In this document: positions 15,886 to 25,400 of the stretch, piece after piece
Numbering within the stretch: the first letter of the stretch is position 1
Layout of the letters: the number at the start of each line of letters is the position of its first letter
IMG/VR virus record: IMGVR_UViG_3300023176_005370
Coordinates: 1-39,288 of that record
Reading direction: 5' to 3' (one strand)
Length of the DNA stretch: 39,288 nt
From: a virus
Position numbers and translations under genes: made by a program
The notes under the pieces: model-generated
What the model saw: only the letters and a program-made list of their open reading frames with translations
Databases searched by the model: none
Told to the model about the DNA's origin: nothing

Positions 15886-17612
15886 TAACCGTTACTCGAT
15901 AGATTCTCTAGTTCAACATAGTTGTCACCTAATACGCGTAATGAGTTACGGGTAGAAGTGATTAGACTGTTGAGTGCTTCAGAGTCCATGTCATCGGTCA
16001 ACTTGCCTGAATTCAATCGGATTAAGAATAGCGTACGGCCAAGCTTATCGATTGCCTCTTTAATCTCAGGAAGGTATTCTTTAATAGAACCGTGTAGGTC
16101 TGGATTACGCAGCATCTCAGAGATGATAGTCGCTTCCATGATCTCACGATCTTTTACTTCAGCTACTTCACGTACCTTATTAGGTAGATTCGTTTCAGTA
16201 TCCGGTGGTAACTTATCTCCGTAGGATGGAATCTCTGCGGCTTCCTTACTCATACGGAATACTAACTTAGTGCGTTCTTCTGCAGACTTAATTAGAGTCT
16301 CTGCCGTCGGTACGGATAGTGCCCATTCACGAAGTGCATATTCCAGCATCTTAATCTTAGGGCCTACCTCTTTACCATCTACTGCGTACGTTCCGTCACG
16401 CTCCATGATGCTCTTAACTACAGGAAGAATCTTAGATTCACCAGCCTCTAGAGCTGCCTGTGCAGTATTGACATCGGTAATGACATTAACCCTTTCTTCA
16501 CGATTCATAACGATGAATGTAGAAGACAGAGGATTCAAGAAGATCCCTCTACCCGTCTTACCGCCACGGCCGTGTACAGATTCGTGTACATTAACTGCCC
16601 CTTTACTCGTCTCGATCTTGATCCAGTCGCCTGAAAGAACGACATCGTAAACAGATAGAGGACCGATAACTCCGTCTCCGGTATCAATCAGACCGTAGTC
16701 ACCTTTAGATACAGAACCTAGAGGTTTATGAGTCAGCTTATCTAGTACGGCATCCGATGGCTGAGCAGTGGCAAGACCGATAGCATCTCCCGATACTCTG
16801 GCTCCATTCTCTGCTACGAATACGTTATCGGACTGTACTGGAGAATATCCGTCTAGGATTGCTACAGATAGGCTGTCACCGAAAGAGACTAATTGACGAG
16901 CTTCACCGGCTACACCTGCAGAGATCTTCTCGATCGCCTGGTTGTTTCCTGCAATTACTGCAACTCGCCCAGCCTTAGGAGCGTTCTTAACGATATATCC
17001 TTTTTCTAGGATCTCCTGGATCTCTTCTTCAGATAGGCCTTTAGCGGAAGTTACTACCTCTACTTCTCGAGGGGCTGGAAGATTAATCTCCGGGGCAACG
17101 CGGCCTAGACACTCCATAAGAGCCTCTACAGGCATTACACGATTGATCTCTTGAGCTACCTTCTCGATATCGCTCTTCATTTCCTGACGGAGTTCATTAG
17201 AAAGTGAATCGATGAATGAGTGTAAACGACCTTCAGATGCGTATAGGTACTTACCGGTTTTCGGCGGAGTAATTGCATCCTTAAGTGACGGATTACGTAC
17301 AGAATTCTTAGAATCCTTGGCGACACCCATCTTAGGCTTTGTATCGATGAACCACTTGACGTACTTCTTGGTTAGGGGTATGAACATTTTTGACTCGGCA
17401 CAGTATAGAGTCTCGATAGGTTGGATCCTATCTGACTTACTAACTACCGGTACATAAACAGACGCACCTTCAATGTCTAGGATAAACATCCCGACGTGGA
17501 TGCCAGAATCTTCCGGCATCTCATCTGAAAGGTCTCTAAATGCAGTCACGTATTTCGCTAGCTCAGGAGCCTGTTCATTCAGCTTCACTAGAGCATCTTT
17601 AGATAATACCAT
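15885..17612 (-). CDS. Large unknown protein next to polymerase gene
   Basis: A 575-residue protein directly downstream of the beta-prime C-terminal gene, with AGGAG before its ATG. The N-terminal 120 residues include IHVGMFILDIEGASVYVPVV; a central beta-rich region includes GDYGLIDTGDGVIGPLSVYD and GRGGKTGRGIFLNPLSST; the C-terminus is helical. IEKVAQ, LIKSAE and similar motifs appear. It could be a virion protein or a partner of the phage RNA polymerase, but I see no domain that decides. Function unknown. Confidence 0.65.
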   Translation of the reverse strand: MVLSKDALVKLNEQAPELAKYVTAFRDLSDEMPEDSGIHVGMFILDIEGASVYVPVVSKSDRIQPIETLYCAESKMFIPLTKKYVKWFIDTKPKMGVAKDSKNSVRNPSLKDAITPPKTGKYLYASEGRLHSFIDSLSNELRQEMKSDIEKVAQEINRVMPVEALMECLGRVAPEINLPAPREVEVVTSAKGLSEEEIQEILEKGYIVKNAPKAGRVAVIAGNNQAIEKISAGVAGEARQLVSFGDSLSVAILDGYSPVQSDNVFVAENGARVSGDAIGLATAQPSDAVLDKLTHKPLGSVSKGDYGLIDTGDGVIGPLSVYDVVLSGDWIKIETSKGAVNVHESVHGRGGKTGRGIFLNPLSSTFIVMNREERVNVITDVNTAQAALEAGESKILPVVKSIMERDGTYAVDGKEVGPKIKMLEYALREWALSVPTAETLIKSAEERTKLVFRMSKEAAEIPSYGDKLPPDTETNLPNKVREVAEVKDREIMEATIISEMLRNPDLHGSIKEYLPEIKEAIDKLGRTLFLIRLNSGKLTDDMDSEALNSLITSTRNSLRVLGDNYVELENLSSNG

Positions 17613-17623
17613 TGCGTATCTCC

Positions 17624-19450
17624 TTAATATCTACCATTCTGGCCTTCGCCGAAGTCAGAGCCCATTACGTATGCTGCGATAGGGTCTGTTGACGAGACTT
17701 GGGATGTCTGCCCAAGTGCAGCACCATTCTTAAGTGACCTGGCGATATCGCCGGTCGTCAGTTTAGATACCCAATTCTCATCGAATTTCTTAACGGACTT
17801 AAGGCCTGGTACGAAAGGCTCGACCGATAAATTTGTCTTGCTTATCTTGACTTTATCTATACCCTTAGATTTTAGCTCGTCGATGTGATTTCCATCTAGG
17901 ACAGTTCCAGGGGTCATATGGATGATCTGGTGAGACAGCATCTTGCCTGCGGCGTCCTTAACGTCTACTTCTTCATGATCCTCCTCTAAAGTCTTCTGGA
18001 TATCATTCACATTCACTACCTGGCCAGGTAGATATCCTGTATCCCCAGAATCCTGTACGCGTACGTGCTTGATCATATTCTTGGCGATTAGGTCGAAATG
18101 TCGTTTATCTAGACTATTCCCTGCATTCTCATAGATACGATTAAGTTCATCGGCCATATTCTTACGACCTTCGCCTATTCCACGTAGGGGTACTAACTCT
18201 CTAGGAGAGATGGTTCCATTAGAGATAGCCTGTCCGATCTTAATCTTATCACCTACTCGAACCTCTAGGTCTCGCTCTCTAGGTACGAAATGTTCATGGC
18301 CATTGATAATTACTTTATGGTCATTAAGAGGCGTCTTTATGATATCGTCTACTTTACCGTTCAAGGTCGCTATGATAGCCTTATCCTGGAAGGACTCCTT
18401 AGGGCTGATCAATAGATTATTCGCCTGGTCATACGGGTTGGCCGACTTACCGGCTTTCGCATCGTGCTTGGTAGATAGAATCATCTGGGTCAGTACTTCA
18501 GATGCAGATTGAGCTGCTAGGACACCTACGTTCTCACCTATATCGGGTAGGTGGCCTCGAGAATCATGGCCGTAGCACTTCTGACATACACCCTCTCTCG
18601 CCTCGCAGGTTAACGTAGAGCGAACCTTGATGGTCTTCTTACCGCTCGTAACGAGTTCTTTGTAGTAGGCCTCGTCGATGAGTCTGCCTGCAGTATCATA
18701 TCTGTGCATGATCTTACGTTTATCGCTGACAGGTACTACATCACCATTCGTAGTATGGCAGTCAGGGGTTGTCACTACTTCATGGTACAGGTTAGGCGTG
18801 ATTTCTTTAAATAAGGCACCTGGCTTAGACGTCGATAGCTGAGCCTGTACTGTATTGTTACGCCCCCAGTATGACATCGATAGCTGTTCGGCCGGACTTA
18901 GACCCTCGGCATACGACTTAGTGATTGCTACTGGAATCGGGCTACCATCGATACGCTTAGATATAAGCGGAGACGCCGTACCTTGCATAAGTTGGTGCGG
19001 GTTACCTCGAGCACCGGTCTGAGCCATGATGGCTGCAGTGGAGTCTCTATCTACCAAATACTTCAGGTTATGATTCTTGAGCTTTTCTCCGTACTTATTA
19101 GTTAACTCATTGATCTGAGTATTCTTGGTGTGCTCATCTAGCTTCTTATTCAGAGTAATCTGATCTACCTTACTCTTGAACTCCTGAAGCATCGTATTGC
19201 GGTCTTCTGAATCATTCCAGTAATCATCTAGAGGAGTCGAGTATCCATGCTTAGTGGCTACATCGAAGAACTCGCGGCTGATATTAGAGATGGCATCAGG
19301 TGCATGCGATCCTCCTTCAGAGATGATATCTGAGATGAGATTCTTAACCCCATCCTTATCTAACTCCCTAGTGAGGTCGAACTTATCTTTCACGGAGTCC
19401 GGTAAGAGACTCTTGATCTTTAGAGATCCTGCTGCTATTACATCAGGCAT
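17624..19450 (-). CDS. RNA polymerase beta-prime subunit, C-terminal half
   Basis: A 608-residue protein matching the second half of bacterial beta-prime. GARGNPHQLMQG and FKEITPN align with the bridge-helix region (GARGSAAQIRQL in bacteria). Four Cys (one in TTPDCHTTNGD, three in TCEAREGVCQKCYGHD) match the secondary zinc site. RGHLPDIGENVGVLAAQSAS followed by LTQMILSTKHDAKAG matches the conserved GEAIGVIAAQS and trigger-loop region. The N-terminus aligns just after the point where the 22481-25495 product ends, so the two proteins together rebuild beta-prime. AGGAG precedes the ATG. Confidence 0.92.
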   Translation of the reverse strand: MPDVIAAGSLKIKSLLPDSVKDKFDLTRELDKDGVKNLISDIISEGGSHAPDAISNISREFFDVATKHGYSTPLDDYWNDSEDRNTMLQEFKSKVDQITLNKKLDEHTKNTQINELTNKYGEKLKNHNLKYLVDRDSTAAIMAQTGARGNPHQLMQGTASPLISKRIDGSPIPVAITKSYAEGLSPAEQLSMSYWGRNNTVQAQLSTSKPGALFKEITPNLYHEVVTTPDCHTTNGDVVPVSDKRKIMHRYDTAGRLIDEAYYKELVTSGKKTIKVRSTLTCEAREGVCQKCYGHDSRGHLPDIGENVGVLAAQSASEVLTQMILSTKHDAKAGKSANPYDQANNLLISPKESFQDKAIIATLNGKVDDIIKTPLNDHKVIINGHEHFVPRERDLEVRVGDKIKIGQAISNGTISPRELVPLRGIGEGRKNMADELNRIYENAGNSLDKRHFDLIAKNMIKHVRVQDSGDTGYLPGQVVNVNDIQKTLEEDHEEVDVKDAAGKMLSHQIIHMTPGTVLDGNHIDELKSKGIDKVKISKTNLSVEPFVPGLKSVKKFDENWVSKLTTGDIARSLKNGAALGQTSQVSSTDPIAAYVMGSDFGEGQNGRY

Positions 19451-19703
19451 ATCTCCTCCTTTGAATATTGCGTCCTATCTGGGCAAGGGTCTTACTCCTA
19501 GGTGCTTTAATAGGTTCTATTGATATAGGCTTACCATCTCGGGCTACAAAGGCCCGTGAGGCTCCCTTCTTAGTGTCTACGGAAGATAGGTTGTGTCGCC
19601 TAGACATTCTGACCGGGGGTTTAGGCGGATTCATCCGTTGTTTAGGTAAGTATCCAGATGCCCGTATCTTAGTGACTAGTTGAGTCATATTCTTTGACCC
19701 CAT
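19443..19703 (-). CDS. Small very basic protein
   Basis: An 86-residue protein rich in Arg and Lys (MSRRHNLSS, IGRNIQRRRYA), overlapping the beta-prime C-terminal gene downstream and the 104-residue gene upstream. An alternative start is the ATG at 19688 (MTQLVTKI); neither has a strong ribosome site, so coupling to the upstream gene is likely. The composition suggests nucleic acid binding or a polymerase-associated small protein, but there is no recognisable domain. Confidence 0.5.
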   Translation of the reverse strand: MGSKNMTQLVTKIRASGYLPKQRMNPPKPPVRMSRRHNLSSVDTKKGASRAFVARDGKPISIEPIKAPRSKTLAQIGRNIQRRRYA

Positions 19704-19983
19704 TCTTAGTCGTAACGTAAGCTTTGGACTTAATGTAGGCGGCCAGAGTTTTAGGGGATATGCCGTTATTGCCTATCGCCCTGATAAGACTCTTATCTAG
19801 ATGCACTTCTCTCGAAGCCTCTTCGGCTGCCTTGATTAGCCTACGCTTCTCGGCACCTTTACGGCCCCAAAGCTTACGCCTCTCTTTCTGTCTATGCTTC
19901 TCGGTTAAGATTCCTGCTGCTACTCCGGCACCACCTAAGGCTAAACCTCTGGCTATAGTTGATAATTTCGCTGATTTGTCCAT
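19669..19983 (-). CDS. Small protein with hydrophobic N-terminus and basic middle
   Basis: A 104-residue protein. Residues 10-27 (ARGLALGGAGVAAGILTE) are a short Gly/Ala hydrophobic segment, followed by a strongly basic helix (KHRQKERRKLWGRKGAEKRR) and a C-terminal domain. AGGAGG lies shortly before the ATG. It is the first gene after the late-type promoter at 20002 and heads the operon containing the beta-prime C-terminal gene and head genes. Similar architecture is seen at 30198 and 6557. Function unknown. Confidence 0.6.
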   Translation of the reverse strand: MDKSAKLSTIARGLALGGAGVAAGILTEKHRQKERRKLWGRKGAEKRRLIKAAEEASREVHLDKSLIRAIGNNGISPKTLAAYIKSKAYVTTKNGVKEYDSTSH

Positions 19984-20001
19984 GTCAGACCTCCTTAGTG
20001 T

Positions 20002-20018
20002 GCATACCCTATATTTTA
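20002..20018 (-). promoter_or_regulatory. Late-type promoter (TAAAATA class)
   Basis: The minus-strand sequence TAAAATATAGGGTATGC lies about 20-35 nt upstream of the gene starting at 19983 and fits TAAAATAnnnnTAT. It would drive the polymerase fragment and head genes. It sits next to a divergent early-type promoter at 20037 on the plus strand. Confidence 0.55.
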
Positions 20019-20036
20019 CACATTTGGGTTTCGTTT

Positions 20037-20045
20037 TGTTATAAG
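20037..20045 (+). promoter_or_regulatory. Early-type extended -10 promoter
   Basis: TGTTATAAG is an extended -10 (TG, one base, TATAAG) about 45 nt upstream of the HNH gene at 20089. It is the same core as at 21033, 34400, 35034, 35498 and 35722. Confidence 0.65.
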
Positions 20046-20088
20046 AGATTCAGATCTGGGGATAACCCCAAATAAAAGGATATTAAAT

Positions 20089-20943
20089 ATGAATGATAAT
20101 AATGCAAAAATGTCTAGCCTTCAGTTCTCGGAGGCTGTAATAGACGCCTTAGGCGAGAAATTAGAGGTATTAATCGATATCTCTACTGCTCGCAAACTAT
20201 ATCAGGAGATCATCTCCAAACTAGATCGCAATGATCGCTTCGGTTCCGGTTTCATTGGCAGAGGATTAAGCCTAATGAACAAGATCGAAACTGACGGCCA
20301 GAAGGCCTTCAAGATGTCAGCCTACGCTGCCCATCAACTGTCTAGCTTAGCTTATAAGACCAATTCGAATTCCGGATGGGTCCCTAAGGTTGTTAAGCGG
20401 AGAGGAGAGGGTAGCGAACATACTGATAAGTATCTCTTTATCTGGAGCACGGTTAAAGAGGAGTGGATGGAACCACGAGTCAGGGAATGGATCTCTGATA
20501 ATATAGAACGCTTCGAGGTGAAGGATAGCACTCCAGAAGTATTCAATGATGAGCAGGTATACCTGGCTAGAAAATATGTCAGCCTAAGTGTATCTGCACA
20601 AAAACGGGGAGTTGACTTCACGATAACCCTACGTGACCTTGAAGAACTATTGAAAGATAAGCATTGCTACTTTACAGGAGTAGAGTTAGTGCACTTTCAG
20701 CATGATGTATCGACAGTTGTTAATGGTGATGTTGAATTGCCAGATAACTACTTGACTATTGATCGTCTAGATAGTGATAAAGGATATATTCCAGGTAACG
20801 TAGTGTTGGCGTCTCATAAAGCTAATCAATTGAAGGACCGTATGAACACGGAAGATTTCAAGAAAGCGATTGAGGTTAAGAAGCAGCTAGAAGAGAAAGG
20901 TCTTACTAAAGATCAATTACGTCTACTATGTGAGTTATCATGA
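20089..20943 (+). CDS. HNH-family endonuclease (probable free-standing homing endonuclease)
   Basis: A 284-residue protein. The C-terminal domain shows the HNH-type pattern CYFTGVEL ... NYLTIDRLDSDKGYIPGNVV ... KANQLKDRM (about residues 190-260), seen in phage HNH nucleases with a TIDRxDSxKGY core. The N-terminal 180 residues may be a DNA-recognition region. The gene lies, on the opposite strand, between the two halves of the split beta-prime gene, the arrangement expected of a mobile nuclease beside or inside its target. AAAGGAT-type ribosome site; promoter at 20037. Confidence 0.75.
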   Translation: MNDNNAKMSSLQFSEAVIDALGEKLEVLIDISTARKLYQEIISKLDRNDRFGSGFIGRGLSLMNKIETDGQKAFKMSAYAAHQLSSLAYKTNSNSGWVPKVVKRRGEGSEHTDKYLFIWSTVKEEWMEPRVREWISDNIERFEVKDSTPEVFNDEQVYLARKYVSLSVSAQKRGVDFTITLRDLEELLKDKHCYFTGVELVHFQHDVSTVVNGDVELPDNYLTIDRLDSDKGYIPGNVVLASHKANQLKDRMNTEDFKKAIEVKKQLEEKGLTKDQLRLLCELS

Positions 20944-21080
20944 CACCAATAGAGTTCACCAGAAGTGATCAGCATATGGCTGGTCGTAAAGGGTATCGAG
21001 TCTCGCTTTTAGTGAATTCTAGAGGTCACTTATGTTATAAGTATAGTAGGAAAATTATCAAGGTGCAAGGAAATGAATGA
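20940..21080 (+). CDS. Possible 46-residue coupled protein
   Basis: An ATG overlaps the stop of the HNH gene (ATGA) and opens a 46-codon frame that ends inside the start of the next gene. The product begins MTPIEFTRSDQHMAGRKGY and is basic. The early-type promoter at 21033 lies inside it, which argues for caution. Kept as possible because of the coupled start; no homology recognised. Confidence 0.3.
   Translation: MTPIEFTRSDQHMAGRKGYRVSLLVNSRGHLCYKYSRKIIKVQGNE
21033..21047 (+). promoter_or_regulatory. Early-type promoter, consensus copy
   Basis: TGTTATAAGTATAGT is identical over 15 bases to the copies at 35034 and 35722. It lies 26 nt upstream of the ATG at 21073. A short inverted repeat (AGTGA...TCACT, 21011-21030) sits just upstream and could be an operator. 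Confidence 0.75.
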
Positions 21081-21501
21081 AGTTCAGAGTGCCCTTAGAT
21101 CAAGGACTGGATACTTAGTAGAGATACTGGATATCCTTATTACGGAAGATAAAACAGGAAAGGTCTACCTACCTAATAAGATACCTAAGTGTATCGAGGC
21201 AGGGTGTTATAGAGAGGCGGTTCAATTAGAGCTGTCTGCCGGTAGCGTCTTAGTATTCCTCCATAAAGGGCGAATAATAGTGATGATCGGGACCTGTTTT
21301 GGAAACTGCATTCTCATCGATAAAAGTCATGAATATGGCAACGAAGCAGTAGTCGGGTGTTTCCCAAAAGAGATAGAAAAGCTCTACGGAATACTCGTAA
21401 TGGGAAATCTTGATACGAGAGTCATATCGGCTATCGTAGGTAATTCAGTAAATAATAATATCGGCTCTAATCTAGAGAGCATCACGGAGGCCCAGCTATG
21501 A
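21073..21501 (+). CDS. Unknown early-type protein
   Basis: A 142-residue protein after a consensus early-type promoter, with AAGGAA before the ATG. The middle is beta-rich (SAGSVLVFLHKGRIIVMIGT), which could be a small barrel or SH3-like fold; several Cys are scattered without a zinc pattern. It overlaps the next gene by 4 nt. It is first of a three-gene operon ending at the terminator at 22457. Function unknown. Confidence 0.6.
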   Translation: MNEVQSALRSRTGYLVEILDILITEDKTGKVYLPNKIPKCIEAGCYREAVQLELSAGSVLVFLHKGRIIVMIGTCFGNCILIDKSHEYGNEAVVGCFPKEIEKLYGILVMGNLDTRVISAIVGNSVNNNIGSNLESITEAQL

Positions 21502-21926
21502 GCTTACAAAACTTATTTAAACATGTTCAACTAGAAACAATCAAAGTCAAACCTATCGTGTCTGCCAACAAAGACTTCCGCTCTATTATGGAAGCTTCGT
21601 TGAACCGCGACTCTTCTTTAGAGAATATAAAGGACGGTATTGATGACTTTCACTTGAAATACTATGAGGTAGCTTATTCGAATACCATCGATGCCAGTGG
21701 TCTTATTCAAATGACCTCCCTCATAGATTGCATGACAAACCTTATGATGATGGCCCATTCTGACAGACGAGGTGATCGCATCAGTGCAAGAAACTACGGA
21801 GTAGCGTCTATCAAAGACCTAGTAAAGTATCGTCTATGCACCGATCAGTTGACCGACTTTAAAGAAGGGTTTCAATCTGTAGTCCGAGAGTTTGATATGG
21901 GAGGTTTTATACCTAATGGAAATTGA
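21498..21926 (+). CDS. Unknown early-type protein
   Basis: A 142-residue helical protein. A Met-rich helix (DCMTNLMMMAHSDRRGDRIS) is central. It starts in an ATGA overlap and overlaps the following pentapeptide-repeat gene by 11 nt, so the three genes are probably translationally coupled. No signal peptide, membrane segment or catalytic motif is visible. Function unknown. Confidence 0.6.
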   Translation: MSLQNLFKHVQLETIKVKPIVSANKDFRSIMEASLNRDSSLENIKDGIDDFHLKYYEVAYSNTIDASGLIQMTSLIDCMTNLMMMAHSDRRGDRISARNYGVASIKDLVKYRLCTDQLTDFKEGFQSVVREFDMGGFIPNGN

Positions 21927-22455
21927 AGACTTACTTAGTAAAGTTCTCGAGCACGGCTTGTGGATAGCAGACCCTAGCGTAGGAAGTCGCACTATCCTAG
22001 AAGATGTCGACTTCAAACCCTTAGCAGGTAAGATAGAGTTTCATAGAATTTCACTAAGAGGCGCCGCCTTGATACGGTGTAACTTCGATGGATTGATATT
22101 GGATGGAATGGATTTCTTAGGGTCAAACCTAGAGGGATCCTCCTTTAGAGGAGCATCGCTTAAGCGATGCAACTTTATGGGGACTAATATGGAGGGGGTA
22201 GATCTTGATTCATCAGATCTCTCTGGAAGCGTATTAAGTTATTCCAATCTTAACAACTCGAATCTTCGTAAAGCTAAATGCTCGAACTCTACGGCAGACC
22301 ATGCTTCCTTTCACTACGCCAACCTTTATGGTGCAGACTTTTCTGGCGCGAACCTAAGCTTTACCAGCTTTCTGTGCGCGAACATAGAAGATATCGACCT
22401 ACACTGCGCCAACACGAGTCATCTCGACACCACTGGTGTCAGAGGTGGGTCGTAA
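21916..22455 (+). CDS. Pentapeptide-repeat protein
   Basis: The ATG at 21916 (MEIEDLL) follows GGGAGG about ten bases upstream and gives 179 residues. From about residue 45 onward there are tandem A(N/D)LxX-type repeats: RGAALIRCNF, DFLGSNLEGSSFRGASL, SDLSGSVLSYSNL, YANLYGADFSGANL, CANIEDIDLHCANTS. Such proteins fold as right-handed square beta-helices; some (Qnr, MfpA) mimic DNA and bind gyrase, so a phage version might protect or inhibit host topoisomerase. That is an inference from the family only. It ends at a bidirectional terminator. Confidence 0.85.
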   Translation: MEIEDLLSKVLEHGLWIADPSVGSRTILEDVDFKPLAGKIEFHRISLRGAALIRCNFDGLILDGMDFLGSNLEGSSFRGASLKRCNFMGTNMEGVDLDSSDLSGSVLSYSNLNNSNLRKAKCSNSTADHASFHYANLYGADFSGANLSFTSFLCANIEDIDLHCANTSHLDTTGVRGGS

Positions 22456-22456
22456 A

Positions 22457-22476
22457 AAGGGACCCTAAGGTCCCTT
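22457..22476. terminator. Bidirectional terminator between convergent genes
   Basis: AAGGGACC-CTAA-GGTCCCTT is flanked by five A on the left and TTTCTTTT on the right, so it works in both directions. It ends the plus-strand island on one side and the polymerase fusion gene on the other. Confidence 0.85.
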
Positions 22477-22480
22477 TCTT

Positions 22481-25400
22481 TTAGCCTATCGTGATAGGTG
22501 TATTTTCTTGGATCTCTCCGGCCTCCAACGCTCTAAGTGCTTCTGCTTCAGTTTTGAACTTAACAGTTTTCTGCTTAGTGTCAGGTTTGGTCATAGTGAT
22601 CGATCCTAAGATCGCTTCATGACCCGGGGCGTACATCGGTGATCCATATCCTTTACGGGCATCGTGTAGGTGATTAGCTGGCATCAGCTTCTCTTTAGCC
22701 TCACGAATAGCCTCTTCGGTAATAGGAGCATGCATCGACATAGCATCGCCATCGTAGTCCGCTGCGAAGCCTGGTAGATGAAGAATGTTAAGACCGATAG
22801 TCTTTCCTTCGGTAGGAATCGCCTTCATAGCTAGGATGTTGGTCTTCATTAGTGTAGGTGCACGGTTGATGATAATAGGAACTTCGTTAGTCATCTTATT
22901 AAAAGATGCCATCGCCGCCTCCGTCTTATCCTCATATGCCTTCTTGGCTTTAGCAGGGTCGTACCCCTTTTTAGCTAAGTCACGCTTAATGTGCATCTCG
23001 TACATGGTCCATAACTGATCCTTAGGAATCTTAGCTTCGTTAAAGCCTAGATCCGGAGCAGCATAGATAGTACCGCGACCTGACATGTCCTGCTTCTTCT
23101 TAAGAATCTTATCGTGGAAATAACCTGTCTTAGGACCGCCTACACCTCCGATCTGTCGAAGTAAGCCTTTAAGGCCCTGCTTCTTAGTCTTGTAGTTGGT
23201 AGGATCTCCGTTAGCCATTATAGCTTTAACAGAGTTATAGTTATCCATTCGAACTTCTTGAAGAACCGGGTCGAAATCTAACGTCTCATCCTTAAGCTTG
23301 TTTACACCATCATTGATAGTATAGAAGTCGCGATAAAGCTGGTTAACGTCTGTGATATCTAAACTATTACCTCTACGTGCCAATGGACGCATATTAGGTG
23401 GGATAACCGGAAGGTTGTGAAGCATCACTGCTTTACTAGGATCCGAGTAGCCCTGTTTAGATAATCCGTGCAAGTACTTAAGCCTCTTAACGAGAGCATT
23501 TTTCTTACTTACAGATTTCGTTTCAGGAATCATCTTCTTAAGACGATGTACTTCGTCATTCGTATCGATATCAGAAAGCATCTGTTTGAATGCTGCCCCG
23601 GCTACTACCGGTTCAGAGTCATCCGCCTTCTTAGTCATATCTTGAATAGCCGATACATTAATCGTGTCGACGACCTTTTCACTATCAGTATCTATTAGAT
23701 CGAAAAAGCCTTTAGCCTTACGTTTAACAGCAAGCTTACCTGCAGTAATGTCCTCAAACTGTTTCTTCTTCAGACCTAGCATACTTACCACAGGATCTTC
23801 CATAATAGGATTCACCATAGGCTCTGCAAGTTTGAAGTGAGACCATTTAGTCCCGTCTAATCCACCAGTAATGTTTACGTCGAACAGGCCTCCCTTCTCA
23901 GCCTTCATCTGGTTCTGGAATACTGCTTTAGCATTCTGAAGTTCACCACTTGAACGCTTAAGTATCGCTTCATCTGTAAGAGGAGAAATAGATAACTCGC
24001 CGTTACGGTGAGATACGTCTATACCTGATCCTACTAGAGTATCGAAGAACTTCTTGGTTGCGAAGGTAGTCTTAGGTTTCGGTAGAGGGAGTCCTCGTAC
24101 ATATCGATCCCAGTAATCTGCCTGGTCGGTAAGGTTACCACCTTCAGATTTAATCGTACCCATTTCCTTCAAGTTCTTACGAGCATTAGAACCTAATAAA
24201 CCTAAGAATTCCATGTAGCCGATAGACTTGGCACCTTCGTCACCACCCTTAGTTGGCTGGCCGATATTATCATAACCGCCGTTAACGGAGCGTGCAGAGT
24301 AGTTTGCATCCACCGTCTTATCTAACTTAAGGATATATTGAGGCCCTGCAAGAACTTTACTACCGATCGTCTTACCGGTTACTGGATCGTAGATCTCTTC
24401 CGTATCCGATACGCCGTGCTTATCAAGTTCCTGACGAATCTTCTTGATGTTATTCTCTTCTGCGTAGTTCTGTACCAGGTAGGGTTTACCCGTCTTCTGA
24501 GCGATCTTACCCGCTGCAGTTTCTAGTACTTGTCCTAGGTTGATACGAGAAGTTACCGATGCAGGGTTAAGTAGTAGATCTAGAGGCTTACCGGTCTCTC
24601 TCGAGTGAGGCATTAAGTGATCTTCTTGAATCAAAGATACAACACCCTTGTTACCATGCAGGCCAGTGATCTTATCACCCATTTCTAATTGCTTCTCCGA
24701 ACGTACGATGATTCGAATGTTCTTACCAGTGAAGTCGATATCGACAATCTTGCCTACTTCATGGTGATCCCATATCAATGATGCATCCCGATAGGGTGCA
24801 ACCATCGTCTTATGTAATCGGCCAAGAAGTTTATCAGTTTCAGACTGCTGCTTCTCCTCTAAGATCGGCCAGATTATATCCCCATAATGAAGCTCTCTAC
24901 CTTTCTTAGGCATGCCATTAGCTGCAAAACCCTTAAGTTGAGCCGGCTTATATTTACGACCGAATGCACTTTGGAACTTATTAAGGTCTAGTGTAGTCGT
25001 CTTATCGACTTTGTAGTCAAACTTAGATGCATGATTGGATGTCATACTTTCTGCGGCTGAACGGGAGATTACGATACCATCCTCGTGGTTGTAGCCCTTA
25101 TACGGAATGTAACCTACGTGTAAGTTCTTACCGATAGCTAAGTTACCGTTACGAGTATAATTGTTCTCTGCAAGAAGTTGTCCCGCCTCAACTCTATCAC
25201 CGACCTTAAGATTATGCGGCTCGTCATCATGGAAACCTTTCATATTAAACGGAAGGTTATCTACCAGATGCTCGACATGAGTCTGTCCATCGTCGGTCTT
25301 AATCTTGATTGACTTTTCCTTCGCCTCTACTACAGTCCCTGATACAGGGGATGTACTAGAGAATACACCTGCCATTCTCTTAATATATGGCGTACCTGTG

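Noticed and set aside
20089-20943. Group II intron or transposon with the HNH gene
   Set aside because: No reverse transcriptase, terminal repeats or intron core were seen, and the gene has its own early-type promoter.
22484-22500. Inverted repeat CCTATC-GT-GATAGG at the end of the polymerase fusion
   Set aside because: It lies in coding sequence next to a stronger terminator and is short enough to be chance.
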